From assembly GCA_025963725.1 (NCBI GenBank), contig JAOQAE010000002.1, forward strand, positions 1,241,765-1,305,764: 64,000 nucleotides of DNA. The letters are read 5' to 3'. Source of the DNA: Bacteroidota bacterium. Lineage in GTDB: Bacteria; Bacteroidota; Bacteroidia; 2-12-FULL-35-15. Both the position numbers and the translations under genes were made by a program. The notes beneath the pieces are model-generated. The model made no database searches. It was given only the letters and a program-made list of their open reading frames with translations, and was not told the origin of the DNA. Positions 16,938-25,665 of this stretch are shown one piece after another; the stretch's first letter is position 1, and the number at the start of each line of letters is the position of its first letter.

Positions 16938-19900
16938 ATGTTGTTTTTACGATTGAAAAAACCGCTACTCCTGGTTTGTTTTTTCGAATTATTTTTGTCC
17001 CTATCAGTTTCCTCGCAAAACGTCGGGGATTATCAAACCATAGGATCCGGCAACTGGAACAATCCGGCCATCTGGCAAAAATGCGTATCCGCCACAACAT
17101 GGGCAGGCGCAACAAATACCTTTCCTCCTGCCGCGGGAGCCACCGGTGTGATCACGATCAATAACACGCATACCATCACCATCAACCTTGCAGTTGCCAA
17201 CGGCGCAAGCATTGTTATTGCCAACGGCGGAACATTGCAAACTGCTGCAGGCATTACGCTCACCAACAATGCAAGCGGCGTGATCACGGTAAACGGCACG
17301 CTCATCAATAGCTCCACGCTTGCATCAGGAGCGATCCTTAACAACGGCGCGATCAATAACAACCTGACCTTTACAAACAACGGAACTGTAACAAATAACC
17401 TCACGCTGAACAATGCAACCGGCGCTACCATCACGCAGAACGGCACAGCATTCATCAACAACGCGGCCGGCACAGTGACCAATTTCGGGACACTTACACT
17501 ACCTGCGGCCAAAACCTTCACCAACAACGGAACGATCAGCAACTCGGGCACCATCAACAGCGGCGGCGCTTTCGGCACGCTTACCTTCGCAAGCGGCAGC
17601 TTCTACAAGCATAACTTTTCAAGCCTTGCAGCTCCGGCCGGAACAATCCCGACAGCTACCTGGAGCGTAGGCTCTACCTGCGAGATCCTCGCATGCGGTA
17701 ATTCGGGATCGGGCCCTGCGGGATTAACACAGGTATTCAAAAATTTCACCTGGAACAATACCACCCAGCCTGTGGATATTAACCTTGCAGGAACCCTTCA
17801 AACCATTAATACGGCATTTACCATGTCGTCCACCAACACCTTCAGCCTCATTCTGCGGACCACTTCCAGCGGTGCTAACACATCGGCAGGGAATTTTATA
17901 TTCAATAACGGCAAGCTGATCATCGACAACATTTTGCTGGGCGCCATTGTAAACCCCGCCTTAACAGTGGGCGGAAACTTTACGATGACCGGCGGAACGC
18001 TGATCGTCGCTAATGCATCGGGCACCGGCGCCAATAACGGGAACGGGCAGTTCACTGTTTCGGGAACCTCCACCATTTCGGGCGGCAGCGTTAATTTATC
18101 CACCAGCACCTGGGCAGGCGCAGGAGGCAACGGAACCTACAATGCAGCCGGGCTGATCACTCTTAACGGCGGCACCATCAACCTGGCCTCCAGTGTGGCA
18201 ACGGCAACATCGGGATGCAGCGGCACATTGAATGCAAATGGCGGAATCCTTATTTCATCCGGAAGCCTTGAGCTTACCACGAGCGCCGTAACAACAGGCG
18301 GCGGAAACGGCATCATGAATGTGGGCGGCGCTTTCACCCATACCGGCGGCACAGTTTCCAAAACAGGCGCAAACGCAGGAACGATCAACATCAGCGGAAG
18401 TGCGGCGCAAACCATTGAAAGCATCGGCTTTACCACAGGCCATGTGATCCCGTTCAATATTTCACAAACAGGCGCTTCGGGCACCTGCAGCATTGCAGCA
18501 ACAAAAACATTTGTGCTGAATCCCGGAACCACCTTTACAGTGGATGACAATGCGTTCGCGGCAACGGAACTTTCTGTTGACGGCACATTTACGGCAAATA
18601 CCAATGCATGGAGCTGCATTACCCCGGCCATAGCCAATTTCAATAACGGAGCCCAGTTCATCAATAATGTTGCAACGGCGATCGCTGCAAACTCCGACAT
18701 CACCTCGCTGAACTTCCTCGGAACGTCCATATTCATTGCGAATGCAAACGGCGGCGAAGTGGCAACAGCAACATGGGCCGCCACCTCTACCGTTCAGGTG
18801 AACGGCATCACCACAGCCACCACGCTGGGCAACGGCGGACAAAGCTTCGGGCAGATCTACTGGGATTGCGGAGGACAAACGGTTTCCACCGACTTCGGCA
18901 GCACAGGCTTCGGCGCGCAGGGATTGTATACGGTAAATAATACGGGCACAGGCACCCTGCGTTTCCCGGATGTAGATTTTACGCTTGGCGGGACGCCGAA
19001 TGCACTGACCGTGCAGAATGCGGCCAGGCTGCAGCTTTCCAATGACGTTAATTTATACGCGACCGGCAACCGGACGATCACCGCCATGGGCGCTGTGAGC
19101 GTGCTCAACACTGCATTTTTAACAACAGGCTCACCAAATACCGGCGCAGGCTCTTATGGCGCCGACCAAAGCAAGGATTTCACCTTATTGCTGAAAGCAA
19201 ACTTCACCTACAGCAGCGCCACTGCGCCTGTAACATTCGACCACCGCAGCTTTGCGGCCTTCGGGGATGAGTCGTACCGCCTCGTGCTTAATTTCGGCGG
19301 CACCGTGCAGGCCATCAGCTTTGCGCCTTTCGCCAGCAACCTTGTAACCATTTCGGGCGACGGCGCAGCCAACAGCGGAACGGATGATGAATTCCAGGCG
19401 AACAATATTTATACGCTCTTCGTGGCTTCCACCTCCAGCCTTTCACCTTCCACCATTTTAAAAGGAAAATATTTCCAGGTGGATGCAGGCGGATCGCTTA
19501 TTTTATCAGCCAACCTTACTCATTATGCCTTGCTGACCAGTAGCGGCGCAACCGACAACCCGGCCACTGTGATCAACGGGACCAGCACTGCCCTGTTCGG
19601 CACCATCGATTTCGGCCTCAACACCTTAACGGATGTAACAGGCACCGGCACATTCACGCTGAACAACTTCGCGAAGCTGAAAACAAAACACACAGCAGGG
19701 ATCACCAGCTCGGGGCTTACAGGCTCCGTACAGGTTACAGGCACCCGCACCTTCAGCAACGCAGGGTATTACCTTTATAACAACACCGCAGCACCACAGG
19801 TAACTGGCAACGGCCTTCCCACGAACATTACAAACACACTCGAGATCCAGACAGTTGGCGCAGGCACAGGCGGCGTTACCTTATCGCAGGGGACTTCGAT

Positions 19901-21047
19901 TTCCACGGCCGCAGGCAAGCTTACGCTCACCTCCGGAAGGCTGATCACCACGGCAACCAACCTTATCACGATCGGCGCCGGGGCAGCAGTATCGCCCGTT
20001 GGCGGCGCGGCAACAAAATATGTTGACGGCCCGATCAAGAAGATCGGCAATACGGCTTTTATTTTCCCGACCGGCGACTTCCAGGCACCTACATCAAAAT
20101 GGGCAAGGATCGAGATCGCTGCCTCTTCGGCTACATCGGATGCCTATACTGCAGAATATAATTATGTGAACCCGCACACACCGGTGGGAGCCGTATACGG
20201 AACAGGCATAACGGATGTTAGCTACCGCGAATACTGGACGCTCACACGTACCTCCGGCACCAGCACCCCTACCGTTACACTGTACTGGGAGAACGGCGTT
20301 TCCACAGCAGCAGGCGGAAGCGGCATCTTCTCCATCGCCAGCGCCGACCTGCACATAGGGGAATGGTACAACAGCTCGGGGAACAAATGGAACGACCATG
20401 GCGCAGGAACGATCACGGGCAGCACTTCCGTGGGAACGATCAATACCAGCATCACGCCGGTGTTCGTAACCGGAACAGCCATGCCATTCACATTTGTGGG
20501 GCCAACTACCGTGAACCCCTTACCGATCGAATTGCTGAGCTTTACAGGCATTGCAGGGCCCGACGGAAACCTGCTCAGCTGGTCGACCGCCTCCGAAACC
20601 AACAACGATTATTTTGAGCTGGAAAGAGGAAGGGATGCAAGCTCCTTTACAACTATCGGAACTATTGACGGACACGGCAATTCAAGCACTGTGCTGAATT
20701 ATGATCTTACCGACAGCCATCCATTACCGGGAATTAACTATTACCGCCTCAGGCAGGTTGATTTTAACGGGGAGTACACCTACAGCAACGCGATAGCGAT
20801 CAGCACGGCGGAAGAAGCTTTTGTGCTTGCCTATCCCAATCCTGCCGCATCGCAGCAAATCTCCGTGGATGTTTCGGGGAACATCAGCGAGGTGAGCATT
20901 TACAATATGATGGGCGAAGTGGTGTATCATTCCTGCTTTGTTTCCGGCAGGACACTTTCCGTGGATGTGCTTGCAAAAGGCGTTTACGTGATCAAGGCCA
21001 TCAGCAGCGATAATAAGCTGATCACTTCGAAGTTTACGAGGGAGTAA
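16938..21047 (+). CDS. Giant secreted beta-helical protein with T9SS C-terminal sorting domain
   Basis: About 1369 residues from the ATG at 16938. That start is chosen because it opens directly onto a signal peptide (LRLKKPLLLVCFFELFLSLS) and lies after the -7 box; the frame is open further upstream to 16845. The body is extremely rich in Asn, Thr, Gly and Ala with short imperfect repeats such as FTNNGTVTNN, expected of a right-handed beta-helix or solenoid adhesin. Near the C-terminus an FN3-like segment (LPIELLSFTG, LLSWSTASETNNDYFELER, YYRLRQVDFNGEYTYSN) leads into a type A sorting domain (AYPNPAA, VSIYNMMGEVV, GVYVIKAIS). It should be exported by the type IX secretion system and attached to or released from the surface. 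Likely adhesion or matrix function; no catalytic domain recognised. Confidence 0.86.
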   Translation: MLFLRLKKPLLLVCFFELFLSLSVSSQNVGDYQTIGSGNWNNPAIWQKCVSATTWAGATNTFPPAAGATGVITINNTHTITINLAVANGASIVIANGGTLQTAAGITLTNNASGVITVNGTLINSSTLASGAILNNGAINNNLTFTNNGTVTNNLTLNNATGATITQNGTAFINNAAGTVTNFGTLTLPAAKTFTNNGTISNSGTINSGGAFGTLTFASGSFYKHNFSSLAAPAGTIPTATWSVGSTCEILACGNSGSGPAGLTQVFKNFTWNNTTQPVDINLAGTLQTINTAFTMSSTNTFSLILRTTSSGANTSAGNFIFNNGKLIIDNILLGAIVNPALTVGGNFTMTGGTLIVANASGTGANNGNGQFTVSGTSTISGGSVNLSTSTWAGAGGNGTYNAAGLITLNGGTINLASSVATATSGCSGTLNANGGILISSGSLELTTSAVTTGGGNGIMNVGGAFTHTGGTVSKTGANAGTINISGSAAQTIESIGFTTGHVIPFNISQTGASGTCSIAATKTFVLNPGTTFTVDDNAFAATELSVDGTFTANTNAWSCITPAIANFNNGAQFINNVATAIAANSDITSLNFLGTSIFIANANGGEVATATWAATSTVQVNGITTATTLGNGGQSFGQIYWDCGGQTVSTDFGSTGFGAQGLYTVNNTGTGTLRFPDVDFTLGGTPNALTVQNAARLQLSNDVNLYATGNRTITAMGAVSVLNTAFLTTGSPNTGAGSYGADQSKDFTLLLKANFTYSSATAPVTFDHRSFAAFGDESYRLVLNFGGTVQAISFAPFASNLVTISGDGAANSGTDDEFQANNIYTLFVASTSSLSPSTILKGKYFQVDAGGSLILSANLTHYALLTSSGATDNPATVINGTSTALFGTIDFGLNTLTDVTGTGTFTLNNFAKLKTKHTAGITSSGLTGSVQVTGTRTFSNAGYYLYNNTAAPQVTGNGLPTNITNTLEIQTVGAGTGGVTLSQGTSISTAAGKLTLTSGRLITTATNLITIGAGAAVSPVGGAATKYVDGPIKKIGNTAFIFPTGDFQAPTSKWARIEIAASSATSDAYTAEYNYVNPHTPVGAVYGTGITDVSYREYWTLTRTSGTSTPTVTLYWENGVSTAAGGSGIFSIASADLHIGEWYNSSGNKWNDHGAGTITGSTSVGTINTSITPVFVTGTAMPFTFVGPTTVNPLPIELLSFTGIAGPDGNLLSWSTASETNNDYFELERGRDASSFTTIGTIDGHGNSSTVLNYDLTDSHPLPGINYYRLRQVDFNGEYTYSNAIAISTAEEAFVLAYPNPAASQQISVDVSGNISEVSIYNMMGEVVYHSCFVSGRTLSVDVLAKGVYVIKAISSDNKLITSKFTRE

Positions 21048-21063
21048 TTGAGATTCATTTATA

Positions 21064-21100
21064 AAAAAAATCCCGTACAGGTTATGTACGGGATTTTTTT
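21064..21100 (+). terminator. Terminator after the giant cargo gene
   Basis: A 15-bp perfect stem (21064-21078 with 21086-21100) has a 7-base loop and A/T flanks. It can also serve the opposite strand for the convergent Usp operon. Confidence 0.9.
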
Positions 21101-21134
21101 ATGATGATTCGTGAAGGGTGATTGCACGCGTTAT

Positions 21135-21264
21135 AATTGCGGAGAGATCCCGTATCCCTGGATCGGGTCCGGGGCAGGCGAAGTACGGGATGACCGGGCA
21201 TTATAGGGCAAATAATCTTAAGCTAACCTTAATCTGTGCGAATCCGTGTTATCTGTGGTGAATT
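21135..21264. repeat. Intergenic repeat remnants between convergent genes
   Basis: Two degenerate pieces lie here. One, near 21145-21195, has the CCCGTATCC...TACGGGATGA character of the CCGTG/CACGG hairpin family seen at 39732 and 53343. The other, at 21231-21264, has the repeated ATCTGTG/ATCCGTG wording also seen at 38513-38530. No coding potential seen. Confidence 0.4.
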
Positions 21265-21267
21265 AAA

Positions 21268-22149
21268 TTAATACGGGAACACGAACGGCACATTCGCAAC
21301 AACCGGCTGAATGCTCATTACCGGGATCTTCGAATGGTTCACTACCTGCTGCGCGTAAGATCCAAGCAGGCGGCCGGTGATGTTCTCATCCTGGTCGGTC
21401 ATGATCACGATCAGGTCTGCATCCACCGATTTTGCAAAATCATACGACACCTTTGCCTGGTTTCCGCCGTTGACCGTTTTGCGCGTATACGGGAGGTTGC
21501 ATTTTTTCAAATATTCTGCGATCTGCTCAAGCTTGAACTCAAACATTTTCAGCTCGCCTTCATCTGTTGAATCTGCCAATCCGAGGATGTGGACCGTAGC
21601 ACCGAAATGCTTCGCAAGCACCACTGCATGATTTACTTTCTGGCGTGAATGCGCGGAATCGTCGATCGGCAGCACAATATTCCTGAACCCAACCTTATTG
21701 GCATAAGCGCGGACAGAGAGAACAGGACAGGCCGATTCGGTAACTACTTTATACGTATTGCTTCCTACAAAAAATTCGACGATGCCGGAAGTGCCATGCG
21801 TTCCCATTACGATCAGGTCTACACCATGCTCCTGCGAAACAGCGATGATCTCGCTAAATATATTTCCGTCGGAGGTGATGCAGGTAGATTTCACACCATA
21901 CTTTGCAAGTACATCGGCAGCAGTTTCTTCAAGGCGCTTTTCAATTGTATTAACAAGGTCGTCCGGCGCTTCCACTCTCAGCTCAGGCGCCACTACGGCA
22001 AACTTTTCCCAATGCTTTTCCACCACGTGCAGCAATACCAGCTCGGCTTTGAACAGCTGCGCGGTTACTGCCCCATGTTCGATGGCAATGAAGGATGTTT
22101 CGGAAAAATCGATCGGGATCAGGATCTTCTTGGGATTGAACGTTTTCAT
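21268..22149 (-). CDS. Universal stress protein, tandem Usp domains (copy 1)
   Basis: 293 residues with two fused UspA folds. The first starts KKILIPIDFSETSFIAIEHG and carries the nucleotide-loop signature IVMGTHGTSGIVEFFVGSNT; the second starts RNIVLPIDDSAHSRQKVNHA and ends with a weaker loop (IVIMTDQDENITGRLLGS). The first loop fits the ATP-binding G-2x-G-9x-G pattern, while the second lacks part of it, as is common in tandem Usp proteins. Cytosolic, likely expressed in stationary or low-energy conditions. It lies 31 bases downstream of a second tandem Usp gene on the same strand, so the two form an operon. Confidence 0.93.
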   Translation of the reverse strand: MKTFNPKKILIPIDFSETSFIAIEHGAVTAQLFKAELVLLHVVEKHWEKFAVVAPELRVEAPDDLVNTIEKRLEETAADVLAKYGVKSTCITSDGNIFSEIIAVSQEHGVDLIVMGTHGTSGIVEFFVGSNTYKVVTESACPVLSVRAYANKVGFRNIVLPIDDSAHSRQKVNHAVVLAKHFGATVHILGLADSTDEGELKMFEFKLEQIAEYLKKCNLPYTRKTVNGGNQAKVSYDFAKSVDADLIVIMTDQDENITGRLLGSYAQQVVNHSKIPVMSIQPVVANVPFVFPY

Positions 22150-22180
22150 AAGTTGGTTTTAGTATTCAGTGATAATTTGT

Positions 22181-23068
22181 TTAATATGGATTCGGAAACA
22201 CGGTGGTATCCTTCCGCTCAACCGGCCTGATGCTCAGCACCGGGATAGCAGAATGGTTGATGATCTCCTGCGCGGAGGAGCCGATGAAATACTGTGTGAA
22301 ATCAACTTCCTGCTGCGTCATGATCATGATGAGGTCGCCTTCCACCTTGTGTGCATACTCGAGGATGTTCTGCGCAAGCGTTTCTTCGCCTTTGATGCCT
22401 TTGATGATCTCGGCAGAGCATTCGATGTGCTCTTTTTCAAGGAAAGCTTTTACCTGTCCGAGCTGGCGCGTAATGCGGTTCACCACAAATTCATCGGTAG
22501 TGAACAGGACAGAGACCACGCGAACGGTGGCGCCGCCGAATAATTTCGAGAGCTCGATGGCCTTGCTTACTTTTTCGCGGGTTTCCTTCGAAAGGTCGAG
22601 CGGCAATACAATATTTTTACATCCCTGGCGGTGATGCTTTCCTTTAATGGTGATCACCGGGATCTTTGATTCCCTTACCACGCGAAGCGCGTTGGAGCCG
22701 ATGAATTTCTTTTTCAGCCCCTGGTCGCCGTTAGTGCCCATCACGATCATGCTGGCATTGATGAGTTCCGCCACCTCATTCACTTTTTCGTATACGGAAC
22801 CTTTCGCGATCAGCGTATTGATGGGAAGCTTTGTTCTTGTGCCTGTTTCAATGGCAAGCTGGTCGAGCTGCTCCTGCACGTTCTTACGCACATCCTCATG
22901 CTGCTCTTTCGAAAAGAACTTAGCCAGCGCACCGGCTTCCTCGATCACGTGCAACAGTGTGATCTCCGCATGGTACTCGCGGGCAAGGTTGTAGGATTGC
23001 TCGAGGGCGACAAGCGACTGCGCGGAAAAATCGATCGGGACCAGTATTTTATTGGTGGATTGAATCAT
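22181..23068 (-). CDS. Universal stress protein, tandem Usp domains (copy 2)
   Basis: 295 residues, a paralogue of the downstream gene. The first Usp fold begins NKILVPIDFSAQSLVALEQS and has the loop VMGTNGDQGLKKKFIGSNA. The second begins KNIVLPLDLSKETREKVSKA and ends MIMTQQEVDFTQYFIGSSAQ followed by the shared tail PVLSIRPV. The ending matches that of copy 1 (PVMSIQPV), supporting duplication. It is first in the two-gene minus-strand unit. It is divergent from the nucleoside phosphorylase gene with a 95-base gap between the starts. Confidence 0.93.
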   Translation of the reverse strand: MIQSTNKILVPIDFSAQSLVALEQSYNLAREYHAEITLLHVIEEAGALAKFFSKEQHEDVRKNVQEQLDQLAIETGTRTKLPINTLIAKGSVYEKVNEVAELINASMIVMGTNGDQGLKKKFIGSNALRVVRESKIPVITIKGKHHRQGCKNIVLPLDLSKETREKVSKAIELSKLFGGATVRVVSVLFTTDEFVVNRITRQLGQVKAFLEKEHIECSAEIIKGIKGEETLAQNILEYAHKVEGDLIMIMTQQEVDFTQYFIGSSAQEIINHSAIPVLSIRPVERKDTTVFPNPY

Positions 23069-23078
23069 AAATTTTAAA

Positions 23079-23086
23079 TACTTTTG
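23079..23086 (+). promoter_or_regulatory. -7 box upstream of the nucleoside phosphorylase gene
   Basis: TACTTTTG matches TAnnTTTG in the divergent gap; TTG candidates upstream are at 16 or 24 bases, neither ideal. The leader would be about 75 bases. Confidence 0.4.
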
Positions 23087-23163
23087 GGGCGTGGGTGCTA
23101 TACAAATTAAACCATTTATTTAATATTTAACAAATCCGGGCACCCTTATTTTAACCTTTCACC

Positions 23164-24039
23164 ATGAGCGCAATAATCCCAGAAACCGAACTGATCCTGA
23201 ATGCCAACGGCAGCGTGTACCACCTGCAGCTGCTCCCAGAGCACATAGCCGAAAACATTATTATTGTGGGCGACCAGGGCAGGGTTGAAACCGTTTCGCG
23301 GTATTTCGATTCGGTCGACTTTAAGATCCAGAACCGTGAGTTCATTACACATGGCGGCACGTTCGGGGGGAAGCGCGTAATGGTGATATCGTCGGGGATC
23401 GGCACCGATAACATTGATATACTGATCAACGAGCTGGATGCAGCTGTGAATATAGACCTGAAGACCCGGCTTGTAAAGAAAGAGCATACAAAGCTGAACA
23501 TTGTGCGCATCGGCACTTCCGGGGCGCTGCAGAAGGACATCCCGGTTGACAGCTTCGTGGTATCGAACTACGGGCTTGGCTTTGACGGCCTCCTGAATTA
23601 TTACCTCGATCTGCCAACTGTAAATGACAATGCGGTATCGGAAGCCTTCATTAAACAGACCAACTGGAACCAGAACCTGCCTTATCCCTACGCCGTGAAA
23701 GGTTCGGAAACACTCATTGCTAAAATAGGCGCCGGCCTTACACAGGGCATCACCGCCACCGCCCCGGGCTTTTACGGCCCGCAGGGAAGAAAATTGCGGC
23801 TTACACCCTGGGTGGAGGATTTTAACCAGCAGCTCACCGACTTTAATTTCAACAATAACCGCATCACCAACTTCGAAATGGAAACCTCGGCGCTTTACGG
23901 GCTGGGAGCGCTTCTCGGGCACGAAACTTGCACTGTTTGTGCTATAATCGCCAACAGGGTGGCCAAACAATACAGCAAGAATTACCATGCAGCGGTGGAG
24001 CAATTAATACAGCTTGTTCTGGAGAGATTAACAAAGTAA
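23164..24039 (+). CDS. Nucleoside phosphorylase (uridine phosphorylase-like)
   Basis: Cytosolic enzyme of the NP-I family that cleaves nucleosides with phosphate to base plus ribose-1-phosphate. Visible features: VGDQGRVETVSRYFDSV near the N-terminus, the phosphate-binding IRIGTSGAL block, and the C-terminal ITNFEMETSALYGLGALLGH motif with the Met-Glu pair that contacts ribose, then AIIANRVAKQY. Length 291 fits. The N-terminal GDQGR in place of GDPGR is a mild departure. Uridine is the more likely substrate from the FEMETSAL context, but purines cannot be excluded. Monocistronic or co-transcribed with the SirB1-like gene 75 bases downstream. Confidence 0.88.
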   Translation: MSAIIPETELILNANGSVYHLQLLPEHIAENIIIVGDQGRVETVSRYFDSVDFKIQNREFITHGGTFGGKRVMVISSGIGTDNIDILINELDAAVNIDLKTRLVKKEHTKLNIVRIGTSGALQKDIPVDSFVVSNYGLGFDGLLNYYLDLPTVNDNAVSEAFIKQTNWNQNLPYPYAVKGSETLIAKIGAGLTQGITATAPGFYGPQGRKLRLTPWVEDFNQQLTDFNFNNNRITNFEMETSALYGLGALLGHETCTVCAIIANRVAKQYSKNYHAAVEQLIQLVLERLTK

Positions 24040-24087
24040 GGTTGAAATCTTCTGAGGGGTCCCGACAAATACCCCAAATCCTGCATC

Positions 24088-24095
24088 TATTTTTG
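24088..24095 (+). promoter_or_regulatory. -7 box upstream of the SirB1-like gene
   Basis: TATTTTTG matches TAnnTTTG and lies 19 bases before the ATG at 24114. No matching -33 element seen. Confidence 0.45.
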
Positions 24096-24113
24096 TGGAA
24101 ACAGTTTCCCAAC

Positions 24114-24986
24114 ATGAATAAACAGGAGCTTAATGCGCTTATCAGCTTACTTGACGACCCGGATGAATCCGTTTACCAGGAAATAAGCACAAAGCTCCTT
24201 TCGATGGGGCCAATGGTCATACCCGAGCTGGAAGCCGCCTGGGAACACTGTTTCGATACCCTGATCCAGAACCGGATCGAGAATATCATCCACAAGATCC
24301 AGTTCGACCTGATCGCCAATGAGCTGAAAAAATGGGCCTCGCCCGATAACCAGAACCTCCTCGACGGCGCTTTGCTGGTTGCCCGCTACCAATATCCCGA
24401 TATCGACCTCGACAAGGTGCAGAAGCAGATCAACCAGATCAAGCAGGACATCTGGCTGGAGCTGAACGATGAGCTGACCGCCCTCGAAAAGGTGAAGATC
24501 ATCAACCACATTTTATTTGACGTGCATAATTTCAGCGGCAATACCACCAATTATCACGCACCGCAGAATTCCTATATCAACAATGTGCTGGAAAGCAAGA
24601 AGGGAAATCCTTTATTGCTCTCGATCATTTATACCATTCTTGCCCAAACGCTCGACATCCCGATCTACGGGGTGAACCTCCCGGAGCATTTCATTTTATG
24701 CTACACCAATGCCGATCACGATGTATTGCCGGAGATGATAGATGACAGCAACAGCAACGTATTGTTCTACATCAATCCATTCAGCAAAGGCGCGGTATTC
24801 GGCCGGAAAGAGATCGATGCATTTTTACGGCAGCTGAAGCTGGAGCCGCTGGCAAGCTTTTATGAGCCCTGCTCCAACCTCGAGATCATCAAGAGGCTGC
24901 TGAGGAACCTGGTATCTTCGTATGAAAAGCTGGGATACCCCGACAAAAGCGAAGAGCTGAAGCTGCTGCTGCATTCACTGGGATAA
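24114..24986 (+). CDS. SirB1-like transglutaminase-fold protein with N-terminal HEAT-like helices
   Basis: About 290 residues from the ATG at 24114. The frame is open back to 23928, but that stretch overlaps the preceding gene and lies before the -7 box, so the later start is chosen. The N-terminus (LISLLDDPDESVYQEISTKL) looks like a HEAT-type helical pair. The middle holds the SirB1/transglutaminase-core sequence: YINNVLESKKGNPLLLSIIY, then PIYGVNLPEHFILCY with the catalytic-type His, and FYINPFSKGAVFGRKEI. The usual active-site Cys is not obvious at the GNPLLLS position, as in other SirB1 proteins. The C-terminus resembles a TPR helix (KRLLRNLVSSYEKLG). Function unknown. Confidence 0.83.
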   Translation: MNKQELNALISLLDDPDESVYQEISTKLLSMGPMVIPELEAAWEHCFDTLIQNRIENIIHKIQFDLIANELKKWASPDNQNLLDGALLVARYQYPDIDLDKVQKQINQIKQDIWLELNDELTALEKVKIINHILFDVHNFSGNTTNYHAPQNSYINNVLESKKGNPLLLSIIYTILAQTLDIPIYGVNLPEHFILCYTNADHDVLPEMIDDSNSNVLFYINPFSKGAVFGRKEIDAFLRQLKLEPLASFYEPCSNLEIIKRLLRNLVSSYEKLGYPDKSEELKLLLHSLG

Positions 24987-24993
24987 GCCTCCG

Positions 24994-25593
24994 ATGAGCA
25001 TTCCTGATCTTTACTGTACTATTTTCCAAAGCGATGCGGCGCTGATCTACCTCAAGCTCGGCTATACGCACATCATTCCCCTTGGGCTCGACCATATCCT
25101 GTTTGTGCTGAGCCTTGTATTCCTGAACTCGCAGCTGAAGACGGTGATCTGGCAGGCGACTGCATTTACTGTTGCGCATTCCATCACGCTCGGACTTGTT
25201 ATGTGTGGCCTTATCTCTGTGCCCATGCATATTGTAGAACCGCTCATAGCGCTGTCGATCCTATTTGTTGCCATTGAGAATATCCTATCGGACAAACTCA
25301 GGCCTTCGCGCATCGTTATCGTGTTCGCTTTCGGGCTGATCCACGGGATGGGCTTTGCCGGCGCGCTCAGCAGCCTCGGGCTCCCGGAGAACCAGCTCTT
25401 TACATCGGTGCTTATGTTCAACTTCGGCGTGGAGCTGGGGCAGGTGACCATCATCCTGCTCGCCTGGCTGCTCATTTGCAAATGGACACATCACAAGCCC
25501 TGGTACCGCAAACGGATCGTGATCCCGGTTTCCGCTGTGATTGCCGTGGTAGCGCTCTACTGGACCATCGCCCGCTTTTTTTTTCCTTCCTGA
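24994..25593 (+). CDS. HupE/UreJ-family membrane protein
   Basis: 199 residues with about six predicted membrane helices. The N-terminal loop-helix LGYTHIIPLGLDHILFVLSL with His and Asp in the first helix, the FTVAHSITLGL segment in the next, and GLIHGMGFAGALSSLGLP further on are the recognisable family signature. Members are thought to be metal (nickel or cobalt) permeases or accessory proteins of hydrogenase and urease, but no such enzyme is encoded nearby, so the role here is open. It starts 7 bases after the SirB1-like gene, which suggests a shared transcript, and is followed by a two-way hairpin. Confidence 0.87.
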   Translation: MSIPDLYCTIFQSDAALIYLKLGYTHIIPLGLDHILFVLSLVFLNSQLKTVIWQATAFTVAHSITLGLVMCGLISVPMHIVEPLIALSILFVAIENILSDKLRPSRIVIVFAFGLIHGMGFAGALSSLGLPENQLFTSVLMFNFGVELGQVTIILLAWLLICKWTHHKPWYRKRIVIPVSAVIAVVALYWTIARFFFPS

Positions 25594-25619
25594 TAGATTC
25601 AAATTAACCCATAAAAAAA

Positions 25620-25643
25620 AGCCGCCCTTTAAAAAGGACGGCT
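25620..25643. terminator. Bidirectional terminator between convergent genes
   Basis: AGCCG/CGGCT, one C-A mismatch, then CCTTT/AAAGG form the stem; an A-tract precedes and a T-rich tract follows. It serves both the HupE-like gene and the minus-strand cargo gene. Confidence 0.82.
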
Positions 25644-25665
25644 CTTTCATTTTATAAAGATGATC

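Noticed and set aside
18137-18784. Antisense frame in the giant cargo gene
   Set aside because: Low-complexity mirror of Asn/Thr/Gly repeats; hydrophobic only because of repeat codons.
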